The notes below the pieces were generated by a model. The model was not told the DNA's origin. It saw only the letters and a program-made list of their open reading frames with translations, and did not search any database. The position numbers and the translations under genes are program-made. Shown one piece after another: positions 9,738-19,050 of a stretch of 64,000 bases of DNA. Source of the DNA: an uncultured Alphaproteobacteria bacterium (GTDB lineage Bacteria > Pseudomonadota > Alphaproteobacteria > HIMB59 > GCA-002718135); NCBI GenBank assembly GCA_902615745.1, contig CACMQB010000003.1:62001-126000 (forward strand). Reading direction: 5' to 3'. Within the stretch, counting starts at the first letter, position 1, and every line of letters begins with the position of its first letter.

Positions 9738-10664
9738 ATGCTTTTAGAAAGAAATTTTTCAGATATTTTAAAACAACTTCAGTTTAAAAAAGGGAAAATT
9801 AAAGCAATTCTTGATACAGATACCTACAATGAAATTGATGATCAATTTGCTTTAGTGCAAATGTTGTTTTCAAAAGAAAAAATTGAAGTGCAAAGTATAA
9901 ATGCCGCTCCTTTTTCAATGAATAATCGTTCGGATAATCCAAAAAAGGGAATGGAGCTTAGTTATGATGAAATCTTTCGATTGTTAGAAAAAATAAATTT
10001 TAAAAAAAATAATTTTGTTTTTAAAGGATCAACAAAATATGTAGGTTTTGAAAAAAAACCAATTAATTCGCCTGCAGCAGATAATATCATAGAAAGTGCT
10101 TTAAAATGTTCTGAGGAAGATCCTCTATACGTATTGGCTATCGGCGCTATTTCAAATGTTGCCTCTGCTTTGTTAAAAGAGCCAGAAATTATAAAAAAAA
10201 TTGTTGTAGTTTGGTTGGGAGGTAACGCGCTTTATTGGCCACAAAATATGGAATTTAATCTAAAGCAAGATATTGGAGGTGCTCAAGTTTTATTTGATAG
10301 CGGCGTTTCTCTGGTTATGGTTCCTTGTAAGGGAGTAACTTCGCATCTTATTTCAACAGTTCCAGAAATAGAAAAATACATCGAACCTCATGGTGAAATC
10401 GGTAAATTTCTTGCAATGCGATTTAAAGAGTACAATAGTATCCATAAAGGTTGGTCAAAAGAAATTTGGGATATGGCAGCTGTTGGTTATGTCTTAAACG
10501 AAGACTGGGCACCAACTAACACAATTCCATCTCCAATTCTTTTAGATGATATGAAGTGGGCTTCAGATAAAAATAGACACCCAATTAAAATTGTCTATGA
10601 AATAAAAAGAGATCCTATTCTAAAAGATTTCATTCAAAAATTAGAAAATTTCAATAATAAATAA
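9738..10664 (+). CDS. Inosine-uridine nucleoside hydrolase family protein
   Basis: Member of the family that cleaves the N-glycosidic bond of nucleosides using a bound calcium. The 308 residues contain the metal motif in the form DTDTYNEIDDQFAL (26-39), the variant in which extra residues separate the aspartates, and AIGAISNVASALL in place of the usual ALGPLTNIA. In EIWDMAAVGYVL a Trp stands where classical enzymes have the catalytic His before Asp, so the substrate may not be a standard nucleoside. It follows the DUF924 gene by 8 bp. Confidence 0.82.
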   Translation: MLLERNFSDILKQLQFKKGKIKAILDTDTYNEIDDQFALVQMLFSKEKIEVQSINAAPFSMNNRSDNPKKGMELSYDEIFRLLEKINFKKNNFVFKGSTKYVGFEKKPINSPAADNIIESALKCSEEDPLYVLAIGAISNVASALLKEPEIIKKIVVVWLGGNALYWPQNMEFNLKQDIGGAQVLFDSGVSLVMVPCKGVTSHLISTVPEIEKYIEPHGEIGKFLAMRFKEYNSIHKGWSKEIWDMAAVGYVLNEDWAPTNTIPSPILLDDMKWASDKNRHPIKIVYEIKRDPILKDFIQKLENFNNK

Positions 10665-10675
10665 TTATAATAAAT

Positions 10676-10750
10676 GGTCTCGTGGTGAAATGGATATCAC
10701 ACGTGTCTTCGGAACATGGATTTGGGGTTCGAGTCCCTACGAGACCGCCA
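10676..10750 (+). tRNA. tRNA-Arg (anticodon UCG)
   Basis: A complete 75-nt cloverleaf can be drawn: acceptor GGTCTCG/CGAGACC with 7 perfect pairs, D-arm GTGA/TCAC, anticodon stem CGTGT/ACATG with one G-U pair, 7-nt loop CTTCGGA, 4-nt variable loop, T-arm TGGGG/CCCTA around TTCGAGT, discriminator G and an encoded CCA. The anticodon reads TCG, so it should decode CGA (arginine). It lies one base from the 3' end of the convergent asd gene. Confidence 0.95.
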
Positions 10751-10751
10751 A

Positions 10752-11795
10752 TTAAATATTTATTTTTTCTGAATACTTTGAAATTATTAACTCAGCAATT
10801 TGAACAGCATTAAGCGCTGCTCCTTTGCGCAAATTATCCGAGACCACCCATAAATTCAAACCATTATCTATTGATTGATCATTTCTAATTCTACTAATAT
10901 ACACTTTATCCTCTCCTGCAATTTCAACAGGAGTTACATAACCCTCATCTTTTCGATGATCAATTACTGAAATACCTTCAGAGTTAGATAATATTTCGTT
11001 AGCTTCTTTTTCATCTAATGGTGAGTCAAACTCTATATTTACAGCCTCTGAATGGCCAATAAATACAGCTGTTCTAACACAAGTTGCTGAAACATTAATT
11101 CCCTCGTCTAGAATTTTTTTTGTTTCATCAATCATTTTTTGCTCTTCTTCAGTATTACCATTTTCTAAAAAAGCTCCAATGTGTGGAATGGCATTAAAAG
11201 CAATTTGTTTTGTAAACTTTTCTTTTTTTAATTCTTGGTTTGCATAAACATTTTGAGTCTGATTAAACAATTCATCCATACCTGTTTTACCTGCTCCAGA
11301 AACAGCTTGATATGTTGATACAACAACTCTGTTTATAATTGCTTTTTCATGAAGTGGTTTTAATGCAACAACCATTTGTATAGTTGAACAGTTAGGATTT
11401 GAAATAATATTAGTTCTGTTTTCATCATCAAAAAATTCATCAAGTGCACTAGCGTTTACCTCAGGAACGATTAAAGGAATATTTTGTTGCATTCGAAAAT
11501 GAGAGGTATTGTCTATAACAATACATCCTGTTTTAGCTGCTTTTGGTGCATATTCTGCAGAAATTTTACCACCAGGTGAAAATAGACCAATGTGAGCTTT
11601 TGAAAAATCAAATTCTGATAAGTCTTCTACAACAATTTCTTTATCTTTAAACTCTACTTTTTTGCCTTTTGATTTTGATGATGCAAGTAAATATAAATTG
11701 TCTATTGGAAAATCCCTTTGCTCTAATATTTGAACTATTTCTGTTCCTACCGCACCTGTTGCTCCTGCTACTGCTATGTTATATTTTTGAGTCAT
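10752..11795 (-). CDS. asd: Aspartate-semialdehyde dehydrogenase
   Basis: Makes aspartate semialdehyde from aspartyl phosphate, the branch point to lysine/diaminopimelate, threonine and methionine. The 347 residues carry the NADP motif GATGAVG (11-17), catalytic Cys136 in ISNPNCSTIQ, and the downstream Gln/Gly block STYQAVSGAGKTG. A later His in GHSEAVNIEF fits the base. It directly follows leuB and ends the long minus-strand run from ffh, the same leuCDB-asd order seen in many alphaproteobacteria. Confidence 0.96.
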   Translation of the reverse strand: MTQKYNIAVAGATGAVGTEIVQILEQRDFPIDNLYLLASSKSKGKKVEFKDKEIVVEDLSEFDFSKAHIGLFSPGGKISAEYAPKAAKTGCIVIDNTSHFRMQQNIPLIVPEVNASALDEFFDDENRTNIISNPNCSTIQMVVALKPLHEKAIINRVVVSTYQAVSGAGKTGMDELFNQTQNVYANQELKKEKFTKQIAFNAIPHIGAFLENGNTEEEQKMIDETKKILDEGINVSATCVRTAVFIGHSEAVNIEFDSPLDEKEANEILSNSEGISVIDHRKDEGYVTPVEIAGEDKVYISRIRNDQSIDNGLNLWVVSDNLRKGAALNAVQIAELIISKYSEKINI

Positions 11796-12908
11796 TTAAT
11801 TTCCAGATAGAATTTTTAATTCTTCAATAACAGCATTACCCATTTCTTGAGTTGAGATAATTTTTTCTGCTCCATCTTTTATATCAGCTGTTCTTAAACC
11901 TTTTAGTAATACATTCTGTACAGCTTTCTCAATCATTTGACTATCTTCTTGCATATCAAAACTATATTTCAACATCATAGCAAAGCTCATGATCATTGCT
12001 AAAGGGTTTGCTTTAGATTGCCCAGCTATATCTGGCGCGCTACCATGAACGGGCTCATACATTGCTGCTCTAGTTCCATTTTCTTTAACTGGTCCAAGAG
12101 CTGCTGAAGGAAGCATTCCTAAAGATCCTGTTAGCATAGCTGCAGTATCACTTAAAAGATCGCCAAATAAATTATCTGTAAGTATAACATCAAATTGTTT
12201 TGGATAACGAACTAACTGCATTGCACAATTATCTGCAAGCATGTGTTCCAGATTAACATCAGAATATTCCTTTTTATGTAAATCTGTTACGGTTTGTTTC
12301 CAAAATAAACCTGTTTCCATTACATTTGATTTTTCTACTGATGTAACTTTATTATTACGCAACTTTGCTAGATCAAATGCTACTCGTGAAACTCTATTAA
12401 CTTCTGATGTGGTATATAGTTGAGTATCAACTGCCTTACTTTCAGTCTCACTAATTTTTGATATACCTCTTGGTTGTCCAAAATATACACCACTTGTTAA
12501 CTCTCTTATTATCAAAATATCTAATCCTTTAACAAGATCAGATTTTAAAGATGATGAATCTGAAAGAGCATCTAAAACAACTGCTGGCCTTAGATTAGCA
12601 AAGAGATCTAGGTCTTTTCTTAATCTTAATAAGGCTGCTTCAGGTCTTTTATCTCTTTCTACGTTATCCCATTTAGCGCCTCCCACAGCACCAAATAACA
12701 CTGCATCACAATCCGTAGCTACTTGCATTGTTTCATCACTTATAGAATTACCTTCTTTATCGTATGCCGTACCACCAACTAATCTTTCAGAAATATCAAA
12801 AGATAAAGATTTAGTTTTTTCCATCCAATCAATGATCTTTAATACCTCAGCCATAACTTCATTGCCAATTCCATCACCAGGTAAAATTAAAATTTTTTTA
12901 TTACTCAT
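11796..12908 (-). CDS. leuB: 3-Isopropylmalate dehydrogenase
   Basis: Third committed step of leucine synthesis, oxidative decarboxylation of 3-isopropylmalate. The 370-residue protein opens with [15 protein letters not shown], carries the substrate arginines in [17 protein letters not shown], the [14 protein letters not shown] loop typical of LeuB, the metal aspartates in [15 protein letters not shown] and the NAD-binding [13 protein letters not shown]. It is 6 bp from leuD and 0 bp from asd, consistent with one transcript. Confidence 0.97.
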   Translation of the reverse strand: MSNKKILILPGDGIGNEVMAEVLKIIDWMEKTKSLSFDISERLVGGTAYDKEGNSISDETMQVATDCDAVLFGAVGGAKWDNVERDKRPEAALLRLRKDLDLFANLRPAVVLDALSDSSSLKSDLVKGLDILIIRELTSGVYFGQPRGISKISETESKAVDTQLYTTSEVNRVSRVAFDLAKLRNNKVTSVEKSNVMETGLFWKQTVTDLHKKEYSDVNLEHMLADNCAMQLVRYPKQFDVILTDNLFGDLLSDTAAMLTGSLGMLPSAALGPVKENGTRAAMYEPVHGSAPDIAGQSKANPLAMIMSFAMMLKYSFDMQEDSQMIEKAVQNVLLKGLRTADIKDGAEKIISTQEMGNAVIEELKILSGN

Positions 12909-12914
12909 TTTTGA

Positions 12915-13517
12915 CTACACTATCCAAGGTTGGATACTGTGTATTTTTTCTTCGTGAACATCAATTTTTTTATTTTTTTGGAGCGTCAAACCAATATCAT
13001 CCAAACCCTCTAGCAAACATTTTTTTCTAAATGCATCAATTTCAAATTCTATTGTTTTATCATTTTGATAAGTGATTTTTTGATTTTCTAAATCAACTGA
13101 AACATCATTTTTATTTTCTGCTTCGTTCATTAATATATCTACCTTTTGTTGATCTAACTTAATTGGCAGTATTCCATTTTTAAAACAATTATTATAGAAA
13201 ATATCTGCGAAGCTTGGTGCAATTATTGACTTAAAACCAAAATCTAAAAGTGACCATGGTGCATGCTCTCTACTTGATCCACAACCAAAATTTGCCCCAG
13301 CAATTAAAATTGTTGAAGTTTTATAAGGGTCCCAGTTAAGAACAAAATCATTCTTTATGTTACCTTGAATATCGTATCTTAATTCATGAAATAAGTTTTT
13401 TCCTAAACCAGATCTCTTTATTGTTTTCAAAAATTGTTTTGGAATAATCATATCGGTATCGACATTAATCATTGGTAGTGGTGCAGGGATACCAATTATT
13501 GTTTTAAATGATTCCAT
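12915..13517 (-). CDS. leuD: 3-Isopropylmalate dehydratase small subunit
   Basis: Swivelling-domain subunit that, with LeuC, isomerises 2- to 3-isopropylmalate. The 200 residues are the normal length for bacterial LeuD and contain NVDTDMIIPKQFLK, the flexible-loop and substrate motif GANFGCGSSREHAPW, and ADIFYNNCFKNGILPI. It starts right after the leuC stop. The pair makes a complete enzyme in this window. Confidence 0.97.
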   Translation of the reverse strand: MESFKTIIGIPAPLPMINVDTDMIIPKQFLKTIKRSGLGKNLFHELRYDIQGNIKNDFVLNWDPYKTSTILIAGANFGCGSSREHAPWSLLDFGFKSIIAPSFADIFYNNCFKNGILPIKLDQQKVDILMNEAENKNDVSVDLENQKITYQNDKTIEFEIDAFRKKCLLEGLDDIGLTLQKNKKIDVHEEKIHSIQPWIV

Positions 13518-14921
13518 TTATAAATCCTCTGCTGTTGCAAAAGAACCTTTTATTGCAGAGGCAGCAGCTATTGCAGGACTAACAAGATGTGTTCTACCTT
13601 CTCTACCTTGTCTACCTTCAAAATTTCTATTTGATGTTGATGCACATCTTTCTTGCGGTTTTAATTGATCTGGATTCATAGCTAAACACATGGAGCAACC
13701 TGGCTCTCTCCAATCAAATCCTGCTTCAATAAAAATTTTATCTAAACCTTCTTCTTCAGCTTGTTTTTTTACTAGACCTGAACCAGGAACGATCATTGAG
13801 TCTACAGAAACTTTTTTACCCTCTACAACTTTGGCAACTTCTCTTAAATCCTCAATTCTTCCATTAGTGCATGAGCCAATAAATACTTTATCAATTTTAA
13901 TTTTTTGTATTTCTTGTTTGGGTTCTAAACCCATATATTCAAGAGAACGTTCCATAGCCTTCTTTCTATTCGGATTACTCTCTTCTTGTGGGTTTGGTAC
14001 TATACCATCTATAGCAACAACGTCTTGTGGGCTTGTGCCCCAAGTAATTTGTGGTGAAATATCTTCAGCATTAATTAAAATTTCTTCATCATATTTTGCG
14101 CCCTCATCAGATGGAAGAGATTTCCAAAATTCTACCGCTTTATTCCAATTATCTCCTGATGGAGCGTACGGTCTACCTTTAATATATTCAAAAGTTCTTT
14201 CGTCAGGAGCGATTAAACCAGCTCTAGCACCTGCTTCAATACTCATATTACAGATTGTCATTCTTCCCTCCATAGAAAGAGAGGAAATTGCATTACCAGC
14301 ATATTCAATAACATAACCAGTTCCACCAGCCGTTCCTATTTTTCCTATGATATGAAGAATAATATCTTTTGCTGTAACACCTAAGTTTAACTTACCTTCA
14401 ACAGAAATTCGCATATTCTTTGCAGGTTTTTGAATTAAGGTCTGAGTAGCTAATACATGCTCAACTTCACTTGTGCCGATACCAAAAGCTAATGCACCAA
14501 ATGCTCCGTGTGTTGCTGTATGACTATCACCACAAACTATTGTCATACCTGGCTGAGTAATGCCTTGTTCTGGTCCAACTATATGAACTATACCTTGTCT
14601 GCTATCTAATAATGGAAAAAGTGTAACATCAAAATCTTTGCAATTTTTTTCTAGTGTTTCAACCTGAATTCTACTTTCTTTATTCTCTATACCTTTAGAT
14701 CTATCTGAGGTTGGAACATTGTGATCAGCTACAGCAAAAGTACTTTCAGGCCTTCTAACTTTACGATTATTATTTCTTAAACCTTCAAATGCTTGAGGGC
14801 TTGTAACTTCATGAACAAGGTGTCTATCAATATATATAAGACAAGTTCCATCTTCTTGTCTATCAACAAGATGATGTTCCCAAATTTTATCAAAAAGAGT
14901 TTTAGGATTATTTATTGTCAT
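13518..14921 (-). CDS. leuC: 3-Isopropylmalate dehydratase large subunit
   Basis: Aconitase-family catalytic subunit holding a 4Fe-4S cluster. The 467 residues include the three cluster cysteines, one in FIGSCTNGR and two in [11 protein letters not shown], as well as [19 protein letters not shown] and the C-terminal [12 protein letters not shown]. Its ATG lies inside the rplS coding region, overlapping by 14 bp, so leucine genes are joined to the ribosomal-protein operon and perhaps depend on its translation. The plus-strand frame opposite it is a shadow. Confidence 0.97.
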   Translation of the reverse strand: MTINNPKTLFDKIWEHHLVDRQEDGTCLIYIDRHLVHEVTSPQAFEGLRNNNRKVRRPESTFAVADHNVPTSDRSKGIENKESRIQVETLEKNCKDFDVTLFPLLDSRQGIVHIVGPEQGITQPGMTIVCGDSHTATHGAFGALAFGIGTSEVEHVLATQTLIQKPAKNMRISVEGKLNLGVTAKDIILHIIGKIGTAGGTGYVIEYAGNAISSLSMEGRMTICNMSIEAGARAGLIAPDERTFEYIKGRPYAPSGDNWNKAVEFWKSLPSDEGAKYDEEILINAEDISPQITWGTSPQDVVAIDGIVPNPQEESNPNRKKAMERSLEYMGLEPKQEIQKIKIDKVFIGSCTNGRIEDLREVAKVVEGKKVSVDSMIVPGSGLVKKQAEEEGLDKIFIEAGFDWREPGCSMCLAMNPDQLKPQERCASTSNRNFEGRQGREGRTHLVSPAIAAASAIKGSFATAEDL

Positions 14922-15513
14922 CCGATTTATTTTCGGCTGCTTTTTCCTCTTCTTTAGTAGATTCCTCTGCAGCTTCTGCTTTAGATTCTTCTGCTGGTTT
15001 GGCTTCTGCTTCTTCTGCTTTTGTCTCTGCTTGTTTTGCTTCTACCTCTTCAGCTTTTGGTTCCTCTGCAGCATTTGTATCTGTATCTGGAGTTTTTGTT
15101 TCTTCTACCGGAGGAGCTTCCTCTATATATTCATATTGATCGGCTTCATCTCCCCTATCTTTATCTGCGATCCTTGCTTTCTTTCCAGATAATTCTCTTA
15201 GATAATATAGCTTAGCTCTTCTTACATCGCCTTTTCTAACAACTTCAATTTTTTCTACTAATGGACTGAATAAAGGGAATACTCTTTCAACACCCTCTCC
15301 ATGAGATATTTTTCTCACAGTAAAGTTAGAGTTTACTGAATTATTTTTTCTTGCAATACAAATACCTTCAAACGCTTGAAGTCTCGACTTACTTCCCTCT
15401 GTAATTCTTACAGTAACTTTTAAAGTATCACCTGGACGAAAAGCAGGAACTCTTTTTTTTGAAGTTAACTTTTCAATCTGTTGTTTTTCAAATGTCTCTA
15501 ATAAATTACTCAT
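14908..15513 (-). CDS. rplS: 50S ribosomal protein L19 with acidic repeat-like C-terminal tail
   Basis: L19 sits at the 30S-50S interface. The conserved core fills residues 1-120 ([53 protein letters not shown]). After about residue 125 comes a ~75-residue tail of Glu, Ala, Lys, Pro and Thr (pieces such as [15 protein letters not shown] and [15 protein letters not shown]), making the protein 201 residues instead of the usual 115-125. The tail resembles that on S16 upstream in the same operon. The stop lies 14 bp inside leuC. Confidence 0.95.
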   Translation of the reverse strand: MSNLLETFEKQQIEKLTSKKRVPAFRPGDTLKVTVRITEGSKSRLQAFEGICIARKNNSVNSNFTVRKISHGEGVERVFPLFSPLVEKIEVVRKGDVRRAKLYYLRELSGKKARIADKDRGDEADQYEYIEEAPPVEETKTPDTDTNAAEEPKAEEVEAKQAETKAEEAEAKPAEESKAEAAEESTKEEEKAAENKSDDNK

Positions 15514-15514
15514 T

Positions 15515-16222
15515 TTATATTTCCTTTTTATAAAGATCTGGTCTTAATTCTTTAGTTTTTTCAACCGATTTTTCTTTTCTCCATTTACCAATTTTTTCAT
15601 GATGACCTGATGTTAAAACATCTGGAACTTCATGTTTATTTCCCTGAATATCTTCCCAGGTTTGCGGTCTGGTATAATGAGGATATTCAAGAAGATTATT
15701 AGAAAAAGATTCTTCTAATAAACTTTGTGGCTGCCCTAATACTCCAGGAATGAGACGAATACAACCTTCAACTAACACCTGGGCAGCAATCTCACCACCA
15801 GATAGGACGTAATCACCGATACTTATTTCCTGAAAATCAAGAATTTCTATAGCTCTTTGGTCAACCCCTTCAAATCTACCGCATAAAATAAGCATTTCAT
15901 CATGTTTTGATAGATTATTAAGTTTGGCTTGAGATAATTTCTGACCTGACGGTGTTAGAAAAATTTTGCAGTAATTATCGGTTTTGAAAGTGATTGAATT
16001 TAATGCTTTTTCAATCACATCTGGACGAATAACCATTCCAGGTCCTCCCCCAAAAGGTTCATCATCAACACTTCCTCTTTTGTCAATTCCAAAATTATGT
16101 AGATTGACTATCTCGAGAGAAAATTTTTTATTGTTTAATGCATTTCCGATTACAGAATATCCTAGTGAACCAGGGAACATCTCAGGATAACAAGTTAAAA
16201 TTACTACTCTCATTTTAATCAA
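15515..16222 (-). CDS. trmD: tRNA (guanine-37-N1) methyltransferase
   Basis: SPOUT methyltransferase that makes m1G37 in tRNAs with G36 and prevents +1 frameshifts. The 235 residues have the knot motifs [16 protein letters not shown] and [15 protein letters not shown] that bind AdoMet, plus [12 protein letters not shown] with substrate contacts near the N-terminus. Length is normal. It starts inside the end of rimM (8-bp overlap) and is followed 1 bp later by rplS, the standard rpsP-rimM-trmD-rplS order. Confidence 0.97.
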   Translation of the reverse strand: MIKMRVVILTCYPEMFPGSLGYSVIGNALNNKKFSLEIVNLHNFGIDKRGSVDDEPFGGGPGMVIRPDVIEKALNSITFKTDNYCKIFLTPSGQKLSQAKLNNLSKHDEMLILCGRFEGVDQRAIEILDFQEISIGDYVLSGGEIAAQVLVEGCIRLIPGVLGQPQSLLEESFSNNLLEYPHYTRPQTWEDIQGNKHEVPDVLTSGHHEKIGKWRKEKSVEKTKELRPDLYKKEI

Positions 16223-16721
16223 GAATACCAGGTATTGGATCAGCTAAGATTTCTTTTTTATTAATATTAACTGATAAAATATTTGTTTTATCAAAAGGTA
16301 TAAGAATAAGTTTGGTATTATATTTGACTTCTAATAAATCACCTGCCCCAAAATTTTGAACACTTAAAACTTTTCCAATACTAGTATTGTCTTTCAAGAA
16401 AATCATGCATTCGATTAGATCGTTTATGTAAAACTCATTATCTTTTGTTTTTGGAAAAAATTTCTTATTTGAAAAAATTTTTTGACCTTTAAGCTCTAAA
16501 ACATCTTCTCTAGAAAAGTATTTTTCAACTTGAACAACACACTTATTATTTTTGAATAAAATATTTTTAAAATTCCAAGCAACTGAACCATCAAAATTAT
16601 AATAGTTCTTTAAATTTTTAAAAACTTCAAACGAGGTAGTCATCATATTAACTTTTATTTCACCTTTTAATCCTACAGGAGATCCAAACTGACCAACAAG
16701 AATAATATCTTTATTACTCAA
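16215..16721 (-). CDS. rimM: 16S rRNA processing protein RimM
   Basis: Maturation factor for the 30S head that binds S19. The 168-residue protein starts with IILVGQFGSPVGLKGEIKV, the RimM N-terminal signature, and ends with the PRC-barrel part (GKVLSVQNFGAGDLLEVK, ILIPF...). It is more divergent and more Lys/Asn-rich than its neighbours, as expected for a fast-evolving factor in an A+T-rich genome. It starts 14 bp after the rpsP stop and overlaps trmD by 8 bp. Confidence 0.93.
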   Translation of the reverse strand: MSNKDIILVGQFGSPVGLKGEIKVNMMTTSFEVFKNLKNYYNFDGSVAWNFKNILFKNNKCVVQVEKYFSREDVLELKGQKIFSNKKFFPKTKDNEFYINDLIECMIFLKDNTSIGKVLSVQNFGAGDLLEVKYNTKLILIPFDKTNILSVNINKKEILADPIPGILD

Positions 16722-16735
16722 AGCAAAAATTGATT

Positions 16736-17476
16736 TTATTCTTTTTTATCTTCTGCTTCTTCTGCTTTTGGTTCTTCAGCAGGTTGTGCATCTTCAGCTG
16801 GCTTAGCTTCTGCTTCTTCTGCTTTTGGTTCTTCAGCAGGTTGTGCATCTTCAGCTGGCTTAGCTTCTGCTTCTTCTGCTTTTGGTTCTTCAGCAGGTTG
16901 TGCATCTTCAGCTGGCTTAGCTTCTGCTTCTTCTGCTTTTGGTTCTTCAGCAGGTTGTGCATCTTCAGCTGGCTTAGCTTCTGCTTCTTCTGCTTTTGGT
17001 TCTTCAGCAGGTTGTGCATCTTCAGCTGGCTTAGCTTCTGCTTCTTCTGCTTTTGGTTCTTCAGCAGGTTGTGCATCTTCAGCTGGCTTAGCTTCTGCTT
17101 CTTCTGCTTTTGGTTCTTCTGCTGCAGCTTTCGCAGCTTCTTCTTTTTCTTTAGCAGCAGCCAAACGTTCCTGTGCTTTTTTCTTAGGTAGATGTTTTTT
17201 TGTTTTTTCAGTAATAACTGGTTTTTCCATCACACCAAGATTACTAAGAAAAATAGAAATTCTATCTGATGGTTTTGCTCCTTTTGCAATCCATTCCTTA
17301 GCTTTGTCTAAATCCATTTTAACTCTATCAGCGCTATCCTTTGGAAGCATTGGGTTATAAGTTCCGATTTGATCTATAAATTTTCCATCTCTCGCTCTTC
17401 TAGAATCAGCAACTACTATTCTATAAAATGGTCTTTTCTTTGCACCACCTCTTGATAATCTTATTCTTACTGGCAT
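16736..17476 (-). CDS. rpsP: 30S ribosomal protein S16 with long acidic tandem-repeat tail
   Basis: S16 helps fold the 16S rRNA 5' domain. Core residues 1-90 are clear ([49 protein letters not shown]). After a Lys/Ala-rich bridge the protein carries six identical 19-residue units, [19 protein letters not shown], and a partial seventh, bringing it to 246 residues where 80-150 is usual. The frame stays open in other phases because the unit is 57 bp; those frames are artefacts. First ribosomal gene of the ffh-rpsP-rimM-trmD-rplS run. Confidence 0.95.
   Translation of the reverse strand: MPVRIRLSRGGAKKRPFYRIVVADSRRARDGKFIDQIGTYNPMLPKDSADRVKMDLDKAKEWIAKGAKPSDRISIFLSNLGVMEKPVITEKTKKHLPKKKAQERLAAAKEKEEAAKAAAEEPKAEEAEAKPAEDAQPAEEPKAEEAEAKPAEDAQPAEEPKAEEAEAKPAEDAQPAEEPKAEEAEAKPAEDAQPAEEPKAEEAEAKPAEDAQPAEEPKAEEAEAKPAEDAQPAEEPKAEEAEDKKE
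16750..17119 (-). repeat. 57-bp tandem repeat inside rpsP, six perfect copies plus a 28-bp partial
   Basis: Units begin at 16750, 16807, 16864, 16921, 16978 and 17035, and a partial unit at 17092-17119. By eye the six full units are identical base for base. 57 bp is 19 codons, so gain or loss of units keeps the S16 frame. Perfect identity, including third positions, points to recent expansion or ongoing homogenisation. A shorter related stretch occurs in rplS at about 14980-15070. Confidence 0.97.
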
Positions 17477-17488
17477 TTTATTTCCCTT

Positions 17489-18853
17489 CTAATTTATGTT
17501 TGGAGGAAGATTTCCTTGTAATTTTTGCATTAAATCACTGGGAATTCCTCCTTTGCCCATTGATTTCATTCTCTTCATCATTTTTTGTGATTGGAGAAAC
17601 TGTTTTAATAACCTGTTAACGTCTTGAACTTTTGTTCCAGATCCTTTTGAAATTCTAATTTTACGTGAAGCCTTTATAATATCTGGATCAGCCCTTTCTT
17701 TTTTTGTCATTGAACTGATTATAGCTATTTGTTTATCAATCATTGAATTAGAAATTTTATTTTCTGCCATTAACTTCTGTGCCTTTGAAACACCTGGCAT
17801 CATAGAAAGTAAACCGGAGACTCCACCCATTTTACCCATTTGCTTTAATTGATTGGCAAAATCTTCAAGATCAAATTTTCCTTTAGCGATCTTTTTTGCC
17901 ATATCTTCCATTTCTTCTTTATCAATATTTTCAGCAGCCTTTTCGACAAGCGATACAATATCTCCCATACCTAAAATTCTTTGTGCAATTCTTTCAGGAT
18001 GGAAAGGTTCAAAATTTTCTACTTTTTCACCTAGTCCTATAAATTTAATAGGAGAGTTTGTTATCGATTTAATTGATAGTGCTGCACCACCTCTGCTATC
18101 ACCATCTATTCGAGTTAAAATTGATCCAGTAATATTTATTGCATCACTAAAACTTTTAGCTACATTTGCAGCATCTTGTCCTGTTAGAGCATCTGCTACT
18201 AATAATGTTTCGTCAGGTTTAAACTTATTTTCAATTTCTATTAATTCACTCATTAACTTTTTATCTATAACTTGTCGTCCAGCAGTATCTAAAATAAGAA
18301 TATCAAATAAATTTTTTTGAGCATAGTCTATGGAATCATCAACGATCTTACTGGCTGATGATAGATTGTGATTAAAGAAATCTGATCCGGTTTCTTCAGC
18401 TAATACTTTTAATTGTTCTTGTGCTGCTGGTCGATAAATGTCTGCTGATGCTAGTAAAATTTTTTTCTTTGAAGACTTCTTTAACAAATAGGAAAGTTTG
18501 GCAATTGATGTTGTTTTCCCAGATCCCTGTAATCCACAAAACAATATTTTAGTTAATTGAGACGAAGATAAATTTAGAGATTTATTTTCTGATCCAAGAA
18601 TTTTTACAAGCTCATCTTGCACAAGCTTTATGATCATTTGATCTGGCTTAACAGATTTGAGAATTTCTTTTCCTAAAATGTTTGACTTGATGGAATTTAT
18701 AAATTCTTTTACTACAACTAAGGAAACGTCTGCCTCTAACAGAGCAATTCTAATTTCACGTAATGTAACTTCAAGATCTGTTTCTGATATAACAGCCTTA
18801 CCCCGAATACTTTGAACAATTTTTTCAAATTTTGTGTTCAGTGTATCAAACAT
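17489..18853 (-). CDS. ffh: Signal recognition particle protein
   Basis: GTPase that binds signal peptides and SRP RNA and delivers ribosomes to FtsY. NG domain motifs are GLQGSGKTTS (P-loop), DTAGR and TRIDGDSRGGAALS; the methionine-rich M domain follows, ending GKGGIPSDLMQKLQGNLP. The start is placed at the ATG at 18851-18853, giving MFDTLNTKFEKIVQSIRG (454 aa), because a GGAG at 18858-18861 precedes it and a 20-residue extension up to 18913 would translate a structured leader. ftsY is also in this window (21129). Confidence 0.95.
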   Translation of the reverse strand: MFDTLNTKFEKIVQSIRGKAVISETDLEVTLREIRIALLEADVSLVVVKEFINSIKSNILGKEILKSVKPDQMIIKLVQDELVKILGSENKSLNLSSSQLTKILFCGLQGSGKTTSIAKLSYLLKKSSKKKILLASADIYRPAAQEQLKVLAEETGSDFFNHNLSSASKIVDDSIDYAQKNLFDILILDTAGRQVIDKKLMSELIEIENKFKPDETLLVADALTGQDAANVAKSFSDAINITGSILTRIDGDSRGGAALSIKSITNSPIKFIGLGEKVENFEPFHPERIAQRILGMGDIVSLVEKAAENIDKEEMEDMAKKIAKGKFDLEDFANQLKQMGKMGGVSGLLSMMPGVSKAQKLMAENKISNSMIDKQIAIISSMTKKERADPDIIKASRKIRISKGSGTKVQDVNRLLKQFLQSQKMMKRMKSMGKGGIPSDLMQKLQGNLPPNIN

Positions 18854-18873
18854 AAATCTCCAATAGCCTTTTA

Positions 18874-18904
18874 ACTCCAGGGCACGAAACTCGTGGGCTA
18901 GAGT
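18874..18904 (-). promoter_or_regulatory. Structured leader hairpin upstream of ffh
   Basis: On the minus strand the leader reads ACUCUAG-CC-CACGA-GUU-UCGUG-CC-CUGGAGU: 7 bp, a symmetric CC/CC internal loop, 5 bp and a 3-nt loop. One of the pairs is G-U on the ffh transcript and would be an A-C mismatch on the other strand, so the fold belongs to the ffh mRNA. A competing helix UAGCC/GGCUA would place its 3' arm three bases before the GGAG ribosome-binding site. It looks like a cis-regulatory element; ligand or protein unknown. Confidence 0.5.
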
Positions 18905-19050
18905 ACCTATCACAATTGTAACAAGCTCAATTCGTTTACAAATATAGGATTTGTTGGTGTCCCTCTATTAGCTGAATAATTGAAAGTCAAGTATTCTTAA
19001 ATTTCCCATATTTACTGAGATTTATCGATAAATTAGGTTATAAAACAAAT

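Noticed and set aside
14915..15215. Ser/Ala- and Leu-rich plus-strand frames opposite rplS
   Set aside because: They mirror the low-complexity L19 tail and have no start signals.
16714..17191. Open frames in other phases across the rpsP repeat (Gln/Lys/Leu-rich on minus, Phe/Cys-rich on plus)
   Set aside because: The 57-bp unit is a multiple of three, so any frame lacking a stop in one unit stays open through all of them. S16 is the real gene.
18854..18913. 20-residue N-terminal extension of Ffh
   Set aside because: It would translate the leader hairpin, is not found in the family, and a GGAG precedes the internal ATG.
18850..18960. SRP (4.5S) RNA gene next to ffh
   Set aside because: The conserved GGAA-tetraloop helix of SRP RNA is not present on either strand.
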